From contig CM075346.1 in assembly GCA_037693485.1 (NCBI GenBank), positions 16,707,501 through 16,771,500 of the forward strand: a stretch of 64,000 bases of DNA, given 5' to 3'. The notes below the pieces were generated by a model, which was not told where the DNA came from, ran no database searches, and worked only from the letters and a program-made list of their open reading frames with translations. Made by a program: the position numbers and the translations under genes. The stretch is from Kitagawia praeruptora (lineage: Eukaryota > Streptophyta > Magnoliopsida > Apiales > Apiaceae). The stretch's first letter is position 1; every line of letters begins with the position of its first letter. Of the stretch, positions 42,968-52,185 are shown one piece after another.

Positions 42968-45604
42968 AAAGGAGTCAAATCTGAGGTCAGCAGGGTGTGT
43001 GACAAGACAGTCACTAAGGTAGAAGAAATTAAGAGGACCTTTGATGCCAAATTCCCTCAGTTGGACTGTGTGTTTAAAGACCTTAAATACTGTAACACCA
43101 CCTGCACCAAGATGGATCATGGGCTAGCACTGCTAAAGGATACTGTCACAAGTCTGGGGCATAAATTTCAATCTCTATCTGATCAAATCACAGACTCCAA
43201 TGCCATGCTGAAGACAATGTTCAAGAATTAATATGGAGACAGGCTGGTAACTGAAGTTCCAGTGCATAACATGTCTAGGTTTGAAGTGCAGAGACTTAAA
43301 GATCAATCCCTGTTTGGCTTCAAATCTACTGAATTGTTCAGCAAGGTAGATGCACTTGAAAAGGAGGTGGCTACTCTCACTAAGTCTAATGCTCATCTTA
43401 TAGACAAGGTTGTACTTCTCAATGATCAGTTGGACACTCAAGCAACCACCACAGCTAATGTTCTTCTGCATCAGCAATCTATGTTGGCTGCCATGATGAA
43501 GCATATGGGTCTCCCTCTACCTGAAGAGTCTTCAAACCCAAAGGTCACTTCTAAAGCCTCTGTGCCTGACAACAAGCCTAAGGGGGAGAAAAGGATAAGG
43601 AATTCAAATCCAAAGGGGGAGAAACCTAAGGAAATAGGCATACAGATAAAGGAGGGTGGTCACCAAATGGCTTCAAAATCCATACCTAATGTGCCAGGCA
43701 AAGGAAAATCCAAAGTTGATGAGCCTCCTACCTCACTGCCAACTGTCACTCTACCAACTGTGCATGTCATTACTCCTAGTGGTCAGAAGCAATCTATCAC
43801 AACCACAGTGGTTGTAGGGAGCATGCCAGTTGATGAACCTCCATCATTCAAATCTGAAAGTGCCAAGCCTGTAGAAGCTGAAGTCATTACTGAGGCCAAG
43901 CTACAAGAAGTTGCTAACTCAAATGTCTATCATGATACAGCCTTCTTAGAGTTTCTGAAAGCCACAAGGGAACAAGCTGGTGATACTCAGTTCTATCTGA
44001 GAGAGTTGAAGGAGCAGATTGACTACCTCACTGTTATTCCTAGGAAATTCAACAACTTATGGTTCAAGGAGATAATGATGGTATCTAAGTCAAAAATATG
44101 GCATTTGACTTTCAACACTCTACAAAGCCTAAAGTACTCAGAAGTGGATGTGTTCCTTGGACTGATTGAAAAAGGGAATGAAAATAACAAGAGTCTCTTT
44201 GATGACTTAAGGAATGATCAACCCTCAAGGCTACCTGAAGTAATCACAAATCCTAGAACCATCATCTATCAAGCTGCAACCAGAATTGATGATGTCAAGC
44301 AGCTGATCATTCCTAAGCATCTAGTCCCTCAGAACAAACCCCTCATTATTACCATCAATGAGAAGCTAAACAAGAAGAAGGGTGTAAGAACAACAGAAGA
44401 ATTGGAAGCTATATCTTATCTCAGATCATACATTGCAACTGGCATTGTACCTGAGTCTGCTAAGTTCAACCCAAGCAAGGATGGTGATCAAAACAAGGAT
44501 AAAGATAAAAGTGATGGAAGGAGAAGACATCACAGGAGTAATAAGGGTGATGAAGACAAGAAGAAGAAGAAGGATGACAAGAAAAATGATGATGACCAAG
44601 GCAAAGTCTATGAGAGGAAAATTGGAAAACAGCAAGCCTTAGGCATTGCTAGCAGTAACCTCACCACAACACAAGACTCTGAGTCTAGGGTGAATACTGT
44701 TAGTAATGACCTACCAAAATCTGATTCGATGGCTTCTGCAACTGTTTTGCCACCTCAAGAAGAGAAGGAGATTCAAGTCAAGAAACCATGTGTATGTTTC
44801 AGAAAGCAAACTGCTAATGAAATACTACAATGGTCTACAATCAAGGGTCATAAGTATCTGCCTAGCAATCATATAAGAAGGACTAAATTCAAGCATGCTA
44901 CAAGAAGGGTGAAGTTATCCAAGTCAAAGGCACTGACAATTATTCCAGGATTGAACCTACCACCTCTGGATGAAAGCTATGATAAAGACCAACTGCAGTT
45001 TCTATGGGCTCAAAGAATCTATCATGTTGCCATTGTTGATGATTTTCTTGAAATTAAATATACTGATGGAAGACAGAAGAAATTCAAGCAAGGAACATGC
45101 CAGCACTGGGGCAGGCTATATGACATAGAAATGATAATTGCAATGTTGAATTCTGAAGACAGAGTGGAAAGGATATGGAAGCTGGAGTTAATTGAATTTG
45201 TCAAAATGAAAAGAGATCACCAGGCAGAAAGGAAAAAGAACAGTGAAGAGCTACTAAAGAAAAGGGAGGAGGAGATGGCTACAATGGAAGCTAAGGCTGA
45301 TGAATTGAGAGCTATGGGTCTGTGCAGAGTCAAGTTTAATCCTTACATCATTGAGTACAAGAAATATGGTATAAATGTAAAGATTAGAATGGACTACATC
45401 AGTTCGTATTCTGAGAAACAGCTGAATGAAGTACTCAAGGATCTGTTGGGCTCCCCTCTAATTGAAGAACTCATTGCAATGGAAGATATTATTCTTGCCA
45501 TGGAGGAAAATGCAAAGAAGAAAGCCAAAGAAGCTGAAGAGAAGATGAAAAATGAGAATCTGCAAGCCAAAGCTCAAGAGATGAATCCAAAAGGATATGG
45601 CTAG
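42968..45604 (+). pseudogene. long ORF of copy B, middle and C-terminal part
   Basis: In the same frame as the segment before it. One TAA (43229-43231), then open from 43232 to 45604, so the middle and C-terminal regions form one 780-codon frame. At 44632 copy B reads CAG where copy A has TAG, showing that the two-ORF layout of copy A is secondary. It has the same coiled coil, Lys/Asp-rich linker, TCQHWG and GLCRVKFNPYIIEY landmarks. A 30-60 residue Pro/Thr-rich insert (about 43700-43880) is absent from copy A. Confidence 0.8.
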
Positions 45605-45740
45605 TAGTTTCTCATACCTAGTAAGAATACTTCTATGTACTTTCTTCAATCAATCTACATACTTGTACTTTTAAAGTTTTATCTTTATGCATGTTAGGCT
45701 TGTTATCAGACATGAAATTGTGACTAAGGGTCTTACTCAA

Positions 45741-45754
45741 AATTTGGGGGAGAT
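45741..45754 (+). other. polypurine tract of copy B
   Basis: AATTTGGGGGAGAT directly before TGTTAG, as in copy A. Confidence 0.8.
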
Positions 45755-47032
45755 TGTTAGTCACAGAGGCATGCCTGTTTACATCAAATAACAAGCCTAA
45801 TTGTTTGTAATGCTTTGCATTACTTACATGACCTCTTAACTGAGGGAACCTCTAGTTGTAGAGTCACTACTTGTTCTATACATGTAATAGGCACCAAATC
45901 CTAGTTGTGTAACTGTACTTATATAGTCAAGAATAATGCTTGAAAGAAGTTCGAAGGTTCATGCCTCAAGCAAGAAGATAAAGACTGCCAAATAATCACA
46001 GTTGGGATTTGAAGAAAGTGAAGAATTTGCCTAAGTACCAATTCGAGAAGTAGTTTTGTCTATTCGAGAAGTCCAGCATTCGAGAAGTCAGGGATTCGAT
46101 ATCTCAAGACACTATTCGATATCTCTGAATACACTGTTCGATATCTCAGAGATTCGATATGTCTATTACTCTGTTCGAGAACTCAAAAAGTCAACAAGTC
46201 AAAAGTAGTATTCGAGTTCTCAAGGAGTCAACAAGTCAAAGTTCCATTCGATATCTCAAGGACTCAGAAAGCTATTCGATATCTCGAGGTTTCGATAAGT
46301 CAAATGTTCTATTCCACAATTCAAGGAATCCTGATGAAAAAGAGCTATTCGAGAAGTAATTCGATATGTCAACATAACAGTGTTCGAGAACTCAGAGTTA
46401 TCGATTAAGTCAATTCTAGTTCTCGAATCACTTACTTAGTCACTTCTCGAATACACTCTTGGAGACAAAATACTGGAGAAATTGTACAAGTCAAAAACCT
46501 GCAACAAGCCAAAGCACTTTATGGATCTCAATCTGTAACGTGCTCTGGAAAGCCTACAAAGAAGCTTGGAGAGATATAGAAGAGACAAAGGGCTAAAGAA
46601 GTGGATCTGAACAAGCTTTGCAAAGTCAAATCTGTAACCGTTTGGACTCTTACTCAAATAAGATAGACAGACTAGAAAGTAATTTGTTTAGCTACCTTAT
46701 TTGTAGTAAGTAGGTTGTATCCAGACTCTATAAGGATACAGCCTCACTTCCTTAGCAACTAACTTCTGGAGAATCAAGTTTTTCATATTCATTGTAAGCA
46801 ATATCTCTCTGAGAAAAATGAAGCTGAGAATACTATCATTTGTATTCACAGATTGTAGCAACCTTTATCTAATAATACATTAGATTAAAGTGATATTGTG
46901 ACTTGTGTTGTTCTTTATCCGCACCTACATCTTTGCACACACAAACACTTATCTGCTACACAGACTCAACAAAGAAAAGTTCAAGAATCCATTCACCCCC
47001 CTGTATTCTTTTACTGTATTCCATAGTCAACA
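45755..47032 (+). repeat. 3' LTR of copy B (1278 bp)
   Basis: Homologous to 6077-7372 with numerous substitutions and small gaps; clearly older than the other LTR pairs here. The TTCGA array is kept at about 46040-46450. It ends AGTCAACA at 47032, before unrelated sequence. Confidence 0.85.
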
Positions 47033-47190
47033 CTAGTTCTTAGTAATGAATGATTATTATATGTAATGAAAAAAAATATTATATGTATGAATGATGATTT
47101 AATATAAGGCTCTAGTTCTTAGTAATGAATGATTATTATATGTAATGAAAAAAATATCATATGAATGAATGATGATTTAATATAATGAAG
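47033..47190. repeat. 79-bp tandem duplication
   Basis: CTAGTTCTTAGTAATGAATG starts at 47033 and again at 47112; two AT-rich copies. 47191-47488 is AT-rich with nothing recognised. Confidence 0.85.
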
Positions 47191-47488
47191 AGTTGTTTGT
47201 TTCAATTTTTTTAATTATTTTTTGTTTATCCAAAATTGTTAAGTACTTCTATATTGTAATGTTTGTTTTTGTATCAAAATCATGCTAACTATTTGTAGAA
47301 TGGATATCTATATAAACCTAAAGTTGCTATAAAGGTGACTTAGTTATATTATTAGAGAAAAAAGACACGATTTTATTATATAATTTTAAATTAAAATTTA
47401 AACAACACAACTAGAGTCCACATTCAAATAGTGAAATGGTAAATTGAATTCAACTTGACTAATGTGTGTGCACTCTTATGAGGTGCAG

Positions 47489-47623
47489 ATGGACTTCAGA
47501 ACAGCAAATGAACAAAGGTTTAAGTCTCCAAAATTTAGAAAGTGGAGCAGGATTGTAATACTGAAAATCTTCATACATGGATGTCACATGGATGAAGATG
47601 GCTCTCCAAAGCATGAACCGTAA
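47489..47623 (+). other. 44-codon exon-like open frame
   Basis: ATG just after GTGCAG, a possible acceptor. The frame reads with balanced composition (MDFRTANEQRFKSPKFRKW...) to TAA 47621; CC|GTAAGC near 47618 could be a donor. I recognise no family. It may be a stray exon of a disrupted gene or chance. Confidence 0.2.
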
Positions 47624-47641
47624 GCTAATGCTCCAATATGA

Positions 47642-48625
47642 ACAGATGCGTTCACATTCATTTTCAGTATTCCTGCAGTTGGTGCCTCCTATTTTTGATT
47701 TTCTTTAGGCATATTAGACATTTGTGTTCTGTTTGTACTCACATTGGTATCTTGTGTACTTTTCCTCTTTCTACTGCTTGAAGATGTCACATGGATTTTT
47801 CAATCTTATTTGCTAACACTGATAATTAACAAGGAACGGAGTGCAAAGCTTCGTGTTTATACAAGGAGGAAAAATCATCAAGAACATAATAAGAATTTCT
47901 AATCAGTACATAATAAGTGCTTTCTGAATGAAAACCTGTTCCAGGAACAGGTTTAAGTGCTTCCTAATTGAAAACCTGTTTAAGGAACAGGTTTAATCCT
48001 CAAAACTACTTTCTTTGTGACGGACAAAATGGATGATCCCTGACATAATCAGAAACAGGTGTAGTAGTAGCTGATGCCAATCCTTTAAGATATAATCGAA
48101 GATTTCCGTTAGGTCCTGAGGATCATACACACCATATTTGACCATCATGCGACATTAACAGATGCGTCCACATTCATTTTCAGTATTCCTGCAGTTGGTG
48201 CCTCCCATTTTTGATTTGCTTTAGGCATATTAGACACTTGTGTTCTGTTTGTACTCACATGGATTTTTCAATCTTATTTGCTAACACTGATAATTAACAA
48301 GGAACGGAGTGCAAAGCTTCGTGTTTATACAAGGAGGAAAAATCATCAAGAACATAATAAGAGTTTCTAATCAGTACATAATAAGTACTTTCTAAATGAA
48401 AACCTGTTCCAGGAACAGGTTTAAGTGCTTCCTAATTGAAAACCTATTTCAGGAACAGGTTTAATCCTCAAAACTACTTTCTTTGTGACGGACAAAATGG
48501 ATGATCCCTGACATAATCAGAAACATATGTAGTAGTAGTTGATGCCAATCCTTTAAGATATAATCGAAGATTGCCGTTAGGTCCTGAGGATCATACACAC
48601 CATATTTGACCATCATGCAACATTA
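47642..48625. repeat. tandem duplication, period 516 bp
   Basis: ACAGATGCG(T)TCACATTC starts at 47642 and 48158. The second copy lacks a short internal stretch near 48255. The unit contains the last exon of the minus-strand HAD-like gene, so a spare last exon lies at 48006-48115. Each copy also carries an 11-nt perfect inverted repeat (AAACCTGTTCC arms; 47932-47954 and 48400-48422). Confidence 0.9.
48006..48115 (-). pseudogene. duplicated last exon of the HAD-like gene
   Basis: Same 110-bp length, acceptor (CCTCAG|GACC) and stop (TAG 48006-48008) as exon 6 at 48474-48583, with a few replacements (LASATTTPVSDYV). It is intact as an exon and could be an alternative 3' end, but more likely a passive duplicate. 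Confidence 0.75.
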
Positions 48626-50173
48626 TAATTTCAAAAAAAAGAAAATTAAAAAGATGCAAACTTACCCAGTTCATCATCATTCAAGTTTTTGTAGTTGTAT
48701 GACGTGGGAGATATTGCTGTATTCGGCTGTAAGATGAAATTACATCAGACTATAAGAAACTAATTTGCTACGCATGTAGGGAAAGAACAAAAAAGTGAAC
48801 ATGAAGACAACTTACTAGATTTAATTTGGCTTTATGCTTGGAATCGTCAACCAAGAGTATGTTGGCTACATCATCATATCCTATTTCACGTAGCTTTCTA
48901 GTTTCCTTGCACAATTCACCTTCTTTTGAAAGAGTACAGTTGGACTGATCCTATAAACAATTATCACAAATTACCATGCAACTTGGTTACACGCCACAGT
49001 AAAAAGAAAATGTGGTAGCTAGAAGCAGTGCAGAATCAGTCCTAGAAGAAATTAGAGCAAAAAAACTTGTAATTGACCTACCCAAATAAATTTCAATTCC
49101 ATCCTCGTAGAAAAGCTTATAATGGCGTTTATAGACGGTGTCACGGTTTTCCTGTATTACACAAATAAATTTCAATTCAAGCCTCGTAGAAAAGCTTAAA
49201 ATCATTAAGACAAAAATTAATAAAAACAAAAATATCGACAAGGAAGATAGACATGTATATATTTCACATGCAACGAGTTGAATAGAATTATATTTCAACA
49301 TGAGAAAGAAAAGTACATACTCCATCTTTGCTGGCCATATGCCTACATCAAACCTCTCCAAGCAAAACTTCAAAAACTCTTCACATTGTGGCCTCTTGAT
49401 AACTAAGAAAAACAAAAAGTAGTCCAATTAAAATTTATGAGTCACCTGATTTCATGCAAAAGAAATTTGAAAAAAATTCATAACATTTATGAGTCACCTG
49501 ATTTTATGCAAGCTTTCGTTTGAGTTTCAAAATCAGATGGAATATTAATTGGTATGAAGTTTTGAAATCCATTACGCGGCTTTCCGTGTAAAACACAAGC
49601 AAGAACTCCATTTATGTCAAGTACTAGAAGTTTTCTTCTAGTAACAATGGCTCTATCCGGGCCCGTGATCTAACATGGAGAGGTCTTCTCGGAAATGACA
49701 TCCGAAACAATTGTTGGAGGAGCTCCTGTTGAGGAGGAGATGGTGGAGGTCTTCTTTCGCCTAGCATATGTTGTACCAAATCTATTTTTTCTTTTCAGGG
49801 AGGGAGATGGTTTTGGCTGTGGTGACTTCTTAGCCCTCTTACGCTTAGATTTTAAAGTGGAAAGCATTTCCATTAAGGGTAAATTTTCATCTAACTTGTC
49901 TTCCTCTCCATGTCCATCCATCTTATCTGCCTTGTCTTCCTCTCCATGTCCATCTATATCAAAGATGTTTTCATCATCATGGCATTGCTTCTTAGAGAAA
50001 ACGGCATGCTTCAGCCTTACCAATCTTTCTTCATAGATTACAGAATTACATGTGGAGCAGCGTTGTTGTCCAGACACGAACTCTGATGGTTGTCCAGACA
50101 CGAACCCCGATGTCAACTTTTTCTTGCACTGTTTCCATGCTTGGTTCAACTTCTTTTTTGTCCATGCTGACAT
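48474..50173 (-). pseudogene. FCP1/HAD-like phosphatase-family gene, six exons, one in-frame stop
   Basis: Exons: 50173-49498, 49402-49321, 49151-49082, 48950-48816, 48726-48666, 48583-48474. All introns are GT-AG and phases join exactly (1134 nt, 378 codons). The N-terminal half is basic, with a CSTCNSVIYEE segment and two GHGEEDK repeats. The C-terminal half follows the plant HAD/FCP1-homology pattern: KLLVLDINGVL, KRPQCEEFLKFC, DVGIW, FIWDQSNCT, ILLVDDSKHKA, LNLPNTAISP, GNLRLYLKGLA. The first motif reads DxN rather than DxDx(T/V), as I recall for this plant subfamily, so catalysis is doubtful. TAG at 49670-49672 (codon 168) cuts the frame just before the domain and no splice choice I tried removes it. 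Either a young pseudogene or a base error. Confidence 0.75.
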
Positions 50174-50656
50174 GACTGGTTTACTTTTATATTAACTAAA
50201 CTATAGAAGGTTTATGAGGTGAACGATATATAGCTTAAAGTAGTTTTAATGTAACTTTCTTCACTTACAAATTTAAATCCATGATGACAACTATATATTA
50301 GTATGTTATTGTTTAGCTTTGGAAGTGATATAAATTTAGAGCTGTTCTCTTCCCTCTTCTTAGTCTATTTCTATCTAATTATCTTTATGATGTAATATAA
50401 TATCATTAACAGTAACTCCAGGAGTATAAGTTTTTTCCATGTACAAAGCTAATTAGAAAAGATGAATGCAGGTTTTATACAAAATGCTACTCAATAATAT
50501 GATTAGGTGAAATGGTCCTTATAGTTTTTTCTACTTTTCTGGTTAATGACTGTGGTACATGGGTCTATTTGTTGAAGTTTAGAGTTTGAAAAAGTTAAAT
50601 TAGTCATAGGTCTAACCAAAGGTATCCCCTTTGGTCGGGACTTTAGAAAAGTGATA
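50174..50656. other. upstream flank of the HAD-like gene
   Basis: No gene. On the minus strand TATATATCG near 50226 and TTAATATAAAAG just before the ATG are possible promoter elements. Otherwise AT-rich. Confidence 0.4.
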
Positions 50657-51079
50657 TGTTAAATTATGTCTAACCGCAAGCGCACGGTATCAATTGTAGT
50701 AGATACTAGCAAATACGGGTCGATTCCTCAAGGAGACAGTTTCAATTTCAATTCAACTATTATCAATTGCTTCTAGTCACAAACGATTGTTGGAGAATTG
50801 TATTAACTACTAAAACAAATTTAACAAAGGTTTTAAATCAATTAATTAAAGGATCTAGGGCAATTCAGGTTCACCATGTTTACACCAAACAAATCACAAA
50901 AGTATAGCTTTTCAATGGGATTAAGTAATTAAAGCAATGGTTAATCTTTCTCAAGCATTAACACTCTCAGAATATCTAATGATGTTTTCACACTCACCTT
51001 CAATTCCGCTAATTGTATGTAAGCCTCTAGTAGTAAAATCTTTCGATCTATTACTCCTATTTCAATCAATTAATCCGTG
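50657..51079 (-). repeat. distal part of the minus-strand element's 3' LTR
   Basis: On the minus strand it ends GTGCGCTTGCGGTTAGACAT ... TTTAACA and contains a TCTCCTTGAGGAATCGACCC string, homologous in order to the Athila LTR end (TCTCTGTGGGATCGACTC) at 51960. This supports it being the other side of the LTR begun at 58601. Confidence 0.6.
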
Positions 51080-52048
51080 AAGAAAAGTCAATACGAATTT
51101 TCCTTAAAAAACAGATTAAATTTAGGAAACGTATTTGTGCAGAAATTCTATTATAATTCTGTTTTGGTATTTTTTTTACTTGGAAAGACTTTTAGAGTCT
51201 ATATAAACAAATCTTAGCTTTGTAAATTAGGGATCGCTTTATTATCATATCATAGCTTAGATCTGCAAGGGAGCACTTTTACTTTCTTTGAAGATTACAG
51301 GTTTTTATCTTTTCTTATAATTATGTGTTCAATTTATAATTCTTGTTTTGTTAATTCAATTATGAGTTAGTAGATTATTAATCTAGGGTTAAGTAGAACC
51401 CTAGTTATGATTGATGTGTGATTTTCCCAATTCCCCCAATTTGATTGTTTAATTGCTCTTGCTTATTGAGTTGTTTTAATTAGTAATTACAAATCAGACG
51501 TGATTATGTTTATTGTTTGAACCATTGTCTATTTATCAACGAGAGTTGGATTTAGATGGTTGTGATTTATCCAATGAGGACATGAACTTCTCCATGAGAA
51601 TAGGTAGAACGGATTGTTAGGAAGCTAGGGTGCTGTGATTAATGTCTCTAAATTACATGATACCATGAGAATAGGATTGATTGTATTTTAAGAGAAGCCA
51701 TTAATACTCGAGAGAGGTTATTGGTATTTATAGGGCGCATATTTCCTTTTGAGTAATATATCTGATTAATTGGGGAGGGAATTCATGATTGCATTAATTC
51801 ATGCTAGTGGGGATACTTAATTCTGGATATTTTTAATATTTGATTTATATAAACACCATTCTCTTTAGTATAAAATTAGTTTAATAATCTCTCAATATTT
51901 ATTGTGTTACTTGCTTAGCCGAATTAAATCAGAAATAATTGGTGATTGATACGTTTGTCTCTGTGGGATCGACTCTGACTTACCCTGCTACATAGTTAGA
52001 AGGATTTGTTAGATATTATTATTTGATAGGCACGCGACAGCCTTGTCA
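51080..52048 (+). repeat. 5' LTR, truncated
   Basis: Matches 57574-58546 of the 3' LTR but lacks its first 330 bp or so (U3). TATA box TATATAAA at 51200-51207. Ends CCTTGTCA before the primer site. The truncation, together with flanking LTR sequence, explains why no target duplication of ACAAT (58547) is found on the left. Confidence 0.85.
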
Positions 52049-52054
52049 AATTTT

Positions 52055-52073
52055 TGGCGCCGCTGCCGGGGAC
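52055..52073 (+). other. primer-binding site, tRNA-Asp type
   Basis: TGGCGCCGCTGCCGGGGAC, identical to that of the large Athila element at 9590. A short leader (52074-52185) precedes gag. Confidence 0.88.
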
Positions 52074-52185
52074 AAAGCAGTGTTAGATTAGTTAATTTTG
52101 AATTGATTTAGCTAAGTATTTTAGTTGTGTTGCTTCGGCTATTATTCCCTTGTTATTTGATCATCGTTTCTAGTTCTCATATTGC

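Larger units (their letters stand above)
7373..47032 (+). mobile_element. copy B of the LTR-bearing unit, split by an Athila insertion
   Basis: With the 33,335-bp Athila element and one target copy removed, the unit is about 6.32 kb, against 6.33 kb for copy A. Leader 7373-7493 matches 1042-1166. Coding homology runs 7494-7974, resumes at 41310 and ends at 45604. PPT 45741-45754 and LTR 45755-47032 follow. Copies A and B lie head to tail with an LTR between them. Confidence 0.7.

Noticed and set aside
47932..47954. Link between the AAACCTGTTCC inverted repeat and the Tat word AGGAACCT
   Set aside because: Shares only GGAAC-type sub-strings; position and arrangement differ.
49655..49780. Extra intron that would remove the TAG in the HAD-like gene
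   Set aside because: Candidate GT-AG pairs are too short or put the HAD domain out of frame.
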